Shown here in pieces: positions 61,948 through 64,000 of a DNA stretch of 64,000 nucleotides. This stretch comes from an uncultured Desulfobacteraceae bacterium (lineage in GTDB: Bacteria; Desulfobacterota; Desulfobacteria; Desulfobacterales; UBA5852), in contig CAJXSL010000008.1 of NCBI GenBank assembly GCA_913060875.1, positions 62,001 to 126,000 of the forward strand. The letters are read 5' to 3'. A program made the translations under genes and the position numbers. Each line of letters starts with the position of its first letter. Within the stretch, counting starts at the first letter, position 1. Below the pieces are notes generated by a model. It saw only the letters and a list, made by a program, of their open reading frames with translations. It did not search any database and was not told where the DNA came from.

Positions 61948-62409
61948 TCAATCAGGCGTGCTGTCTTTGACTTCCTGCAACAGGCGCGCGAATTCTTTCG
62001 ATCGCGCGTGACGGTCCAGGGCGGCCCGGTGGTTGATCCAGGTCGACCAGACTTCCAGCCAGGCCTCGTTGCGCCAGTAGCAATCCGGATCGCCCCGGCC
62101 TTTCAGTCGTTCAATATAATCGGTAAATTCTTCCTTACAGTTCTCGCAAAAGTGATAGGGTACCCGTTGGTCGTCCTGCTGGGGGCAGCCTCCCTTAGAG
62201 CACGCGCCGGGGGTGGGCCGGCCGCATTTTTCGCACTCGATCGCACAGCACGACCGCTGGAAAACATTCTCAACGGCCCGCTGCCTGCGCTCATCGAGAA
62301 AAGCATCTTTCTTGAGTTTGGCGCGATCAAGCTTGTCGCATATGGAAATTATGTTGGTCACGGGGCAACCAGGGTTTAACCTGTCCTTTAAATTGCAAAA
62401 ACATAGCAC
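61948..62409 (-). CDS. Cysteine-rich hypothetical protein
   Basis: This protein of up to 153 residues has a cysteine-rich middle: [22 protein letters not shown] and [10 protein letters not shown], likely one or two zinc sites. The C-terminal part is helical. The start is uncertain (GTG 62409 or a later GTG near 62361). It is 11 nt upstream of tatA, suggesting one transcript. I do not recognise the family. Confidence 0.55.
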   Translation of the reverse strand: MLCFCNLKDRLNPGCPVTNIISICDKLDRAKLKKDAFLDERRQRAVENVFQRSCCAIECEKCGRPTPGACSKGGCPQQDDQRVPYHFCENCKEEFTDYIERLKGRGDPDCYWRNEAWLEVWSTWINHRAALDRHARSKEFARLLQEVKDSTPD

Positions 62410-62573
62410 CGCTCCAAATGCAATGTCAATTGAGAATGGGGGCCGGCATCATCAGCGCGCAGCCCTGTCTTGTCAATTCCAAGTGACCGTGATAATTTGC
62501 CTAATTTTATACGAATTGGATCGTTTTAACCCGCGTGCGGGGTGAATCCCGCCCCGGGCCGCAAGGAGGCCGC

Positions 62574-63650
62574 ATGAATTCGTTCCGCCCCGATTGCCAT
62601 CCCATCCTCATCGGCAGCCTGCCCGTGTCCGACCACCAGGAAGCGGTGGACATGGTGATGCAGGCAACCCCCCGGGTGCCGGTCTGGCCCCAGCTTCCGG
62701 TTTACCCCCAGGAGGGCATGGTGCCCCAGTTTGCCCCGGGTATGCCCGGCCTTAAGCAGGAGGACGAGCGGGTTTACGTCGATCTTGGCGGGGATGCCTT
62801 TGAAACCGAACTGGCGGCCTTTTACGAGGAATACCTGGCGGTGACGGAACTTTCCGCCCCGGTGGAAACCTCGCGGTTTCAGCTGGGCGAGGCCTATGCC
62901 GGCGGGTTTTATGAACTCAAGGCCCGGGTTCCGGCAATGGATCCCGCGCCGGTGGCGCTCAAAGGGCAGGTGACGGGCCCCATCACCTTCGGAATGGGCC
63001 TGAAGGACCACCAGGGCCGTGCTGTTTTCTACGATGCCAACGCCCGGGACGCGGCCGTCAAGCTTCTGGCCCTCAAGGCCGTCTACCAGGTGCGCGCCTT
63101 CAAGGATTACGGCTGTCCGGTGATTATTTTCCTGGACGAGCCGGCCCTGGCCGGCTACGGCTCCTCGGAAATGATCAGCATTTCGGCCGACGAGATTGCG
63201 GCCAGCCTCGGGGAGATCAATGACGCCATCCACAACGAAGGGGCGCTGGCCGGCATCCATGTCTGCGCCAATACGGATTGGGGGCTGATCCTGGGCACCC
63301 GGGTCGACATCGTCAATTTCGACACCTATTCTTATTTCGACCGTTTCCTGCTCTACGGCGAGCAGATCAAAACGTTTGTGACCCAAGGCGGCATCATCGC
63401 CTGGGGGCTGGTCCCCACGGGTTCGGCGGAAGCCCTCGAGGCTGCCACGGTGGAGTCCCTGGTCCGTCAATGGGAAGAGCAATGCCGCCAGCTGACGGCC
63501 CTGGGCATCGACCGGGATCAGCTCCTGTCCCAGTCCCTGATCAGCCCCAGTTGCGGGGTGGGCTCCCTCAGCCTGGCCCAGGCCAGCAAGGTGCTGGAGC
63601 TGACACGGGAGGTCTCCGCCCATATTCGGGGAGCGCTAACCGACCGTTGA
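62574..63650 (+). CDS. Core methionine-synthase (MetE C-terminal-like) protein
   Basis: This 358-residue TIM-barrel enzyme resembles the catalytic half of cobalamin-independent methionine synthase. Likely zinc ligands are H229 and C231 (HVCANTDW) and C327 (SPSCGVG). The N-terminal half of full MetE is missing. Such short core forms in anaerobes use methyl donors other than folate, perhaps a methylated corrinoid protein. UroD-like methyltransferases share the fold. ATG 62574 follows AAGGAGG. Confidence 0.82.
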   Translation: MNSFRPDCHPILIGSLPVSDHQEAVDMVMQATPRVPVWPQLPVYPQEGMVPQFAPGMPGLKQEDERVYVDLGGDAFETELAAFYEEYLAVTELSAPVETSRFQLGEAYAGGFYELKARVPAMDPAPVALKGQVTGPITFGMGLKDHQGRAVFYDANARDAAVKLLALKAVYQVRAFKDYGCPVIIFLDEPALAGYGSSEMISISADEIAASLGEINDAIHNEGALAGIHVCANTDWGLILGTRVDIVNFDTYSYFDRFLLYGEQIKTFVTQGGIIAWGLVPTGSAEALEAATVESLVRQWEEQCRQLTALGIDRDQLLSQSLISPSCGVGSLSLAQASKVLELTREVSAHIRGALTDR

Positions 63651-63668
63651 CCGCAACCGTTCTTACGC

Positions 63669-63701
63669 GATGCCCGGCGCGGGACAATGGGAAAACCAAA
63701 A
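63669..63701. repeat. Partial third copy of the dispersed repeat (right end)
   Basis: GATGCCCGGCGCGGGACAAT followed by GGGAAAACCAAAA matches the right ends of the copies at 9178-9229 and 61349-61493. It lies in the 80-bp gap before the MoxR gene. Confidence 0.75.
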
Positions 63702-63732
63702 GCCAAAAAAACGTATTAATGAAGGAAATCAT

Positions 63733-64000
63733 ATGACTGCAAATCCGCCTGCTGCCTTTACGGGGGCCAGTCGTTACGTGCTGGACGACGAGCTGGCCGC
63801 CATCGTGAACATTTCCATGGCCCTCGAAATGCCCCTGCTGCTCAAGGGCGAACCCGGGACCGGCAAGACCATGCTGGCCCACGCCATAGCCGAGAACCTG
63901 GGCATGCCCCTTATCGTCCTGAACGTCAAATCCAGCATGAAGCTGGTGGAGGCCCTTTATCAGTACGATACCCTGACGCGTTTGAATGACAGCCGTTTCG
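63733..64000 (+). CDS. MoxR-family AAA+ ATPase (partial, runs off the window)
   Basis: The first 89 residues are present. They start MTANPPAAFTGASRYVLDDEL, and Walker A is GEPGTGKTM (about 38-46), followed by KSSMKLVEALYQYD. MoxR ATPases assist maturation of metal or multi-subunit enzymes and usually precede a VWA-domain protein. ATG 63733 follows AAGGAAAT. The frame is open to the window end. Confidence 0.85.
   Translation, partial: MTANPPAAFTGASRYVLDDELAAIVNISMALEMPLLLKGEPGTGKTMLAHAIAENLGMPLIVLNVKSSMKLVEALYQYDTLTRLNDSRF

Overview
The window reads as a chromosomal segment of an anaerobic, GC-rich Desulfobacterota (deltaproteobacterial) bacterium, most likely a sulfate or sulfur-compound reducer of the Desulfosarcina/Desulfobacterales type. 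The indicators are a monofunctional Ni-Fe CO dehydrogenase, a Na+-translocating NQR whose NqrA still has iron-sulfur motifs, NifU/NifS, ferredoxin-thioredoxin reductase, several sigma-54 activators and an octaheme cytochrome with a membrane cytochrome b. This assignment is inferred from gene content only. No rRNA, tRNA, CRISPR array or intact insertion sequence was seen.

Layout. 0-5 kb: the end of an unidentified gene, then a leftward aapJQMP amino-acid uptake operon. 5-9 kb: a leftward cassette of NosL-like protein, small membrane protein, FtsX-type permease, ABC ATPase and a CPWC-containing membrane protein. 9.4-12 kb: SafE-like membrane protein, UbiE/MenG and UbiA. 12-14.5 kb: cysE-cysK-PIN. 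14.5-18.8 kb: a cysteine-rich PAS sigma-54 activator divergent from an octaheme cytochrome/cytochrome b operon. 18.9-21 kb: nifU-nifS. 21-28 kb: mixed housekeeping genes, including xth, a Fur-family regulator and citrate synthase. 28-34 kb: nqrABCDEF. 34-38 kb: FTR/glutaredoxin and cooS. 38-47 kb: a second PAS sigma-54 activator, sfsA, mobB, tpx, a molybdopterin oxidoreductase and an RNA methyltransferase. 47-50.6 kb: a DUF362-ferredoxin gene, truncated hemoglobin and gene debris. 50.6-57 kb: envelope genes and a two-component system. 57-60 kb: a more AT-rich patch with lipoproteins and a DUF1353 gene. 60-64 kb: ssb, tatA, a core methionine-synthase-like gene and the start of a MoxR ATPase.

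Main discovery. The octaheme cytochrome reading frame (16372-18036) is interrupted by one in-frame TGA at codon 121. It falls exactly where relatives of octaheme tetrathionate reductase carry a conserved cysteine (INNF-C). The frame continues without shift and completes the eight CxxCH motifs. A 7-bp hairpin with a GGC loop lies 13 nt after the TGA, as expected for a bacterial SECIS element. The simplest reading is a selenocysteine-containing octaheme cytochrome c reductase, anchored by a C-terminal helix, fed by a cytochrome b, and driven from a good sigma-54 promoter next to its likely activator.

The intergenic space is rich in dispersed repeats. They include a 26-bp palindrome (five copies), a large hairpin with a GGCGTAC-N4-GTACGCC core (three copies), a cruciform-like element, two nested repeat families, REP-like elements, and the flanks of a decayed four-helix-bundle gene. 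A mosaic of duplicated fragments of two neighbouring genes lies at 49.9-50.6 kb.
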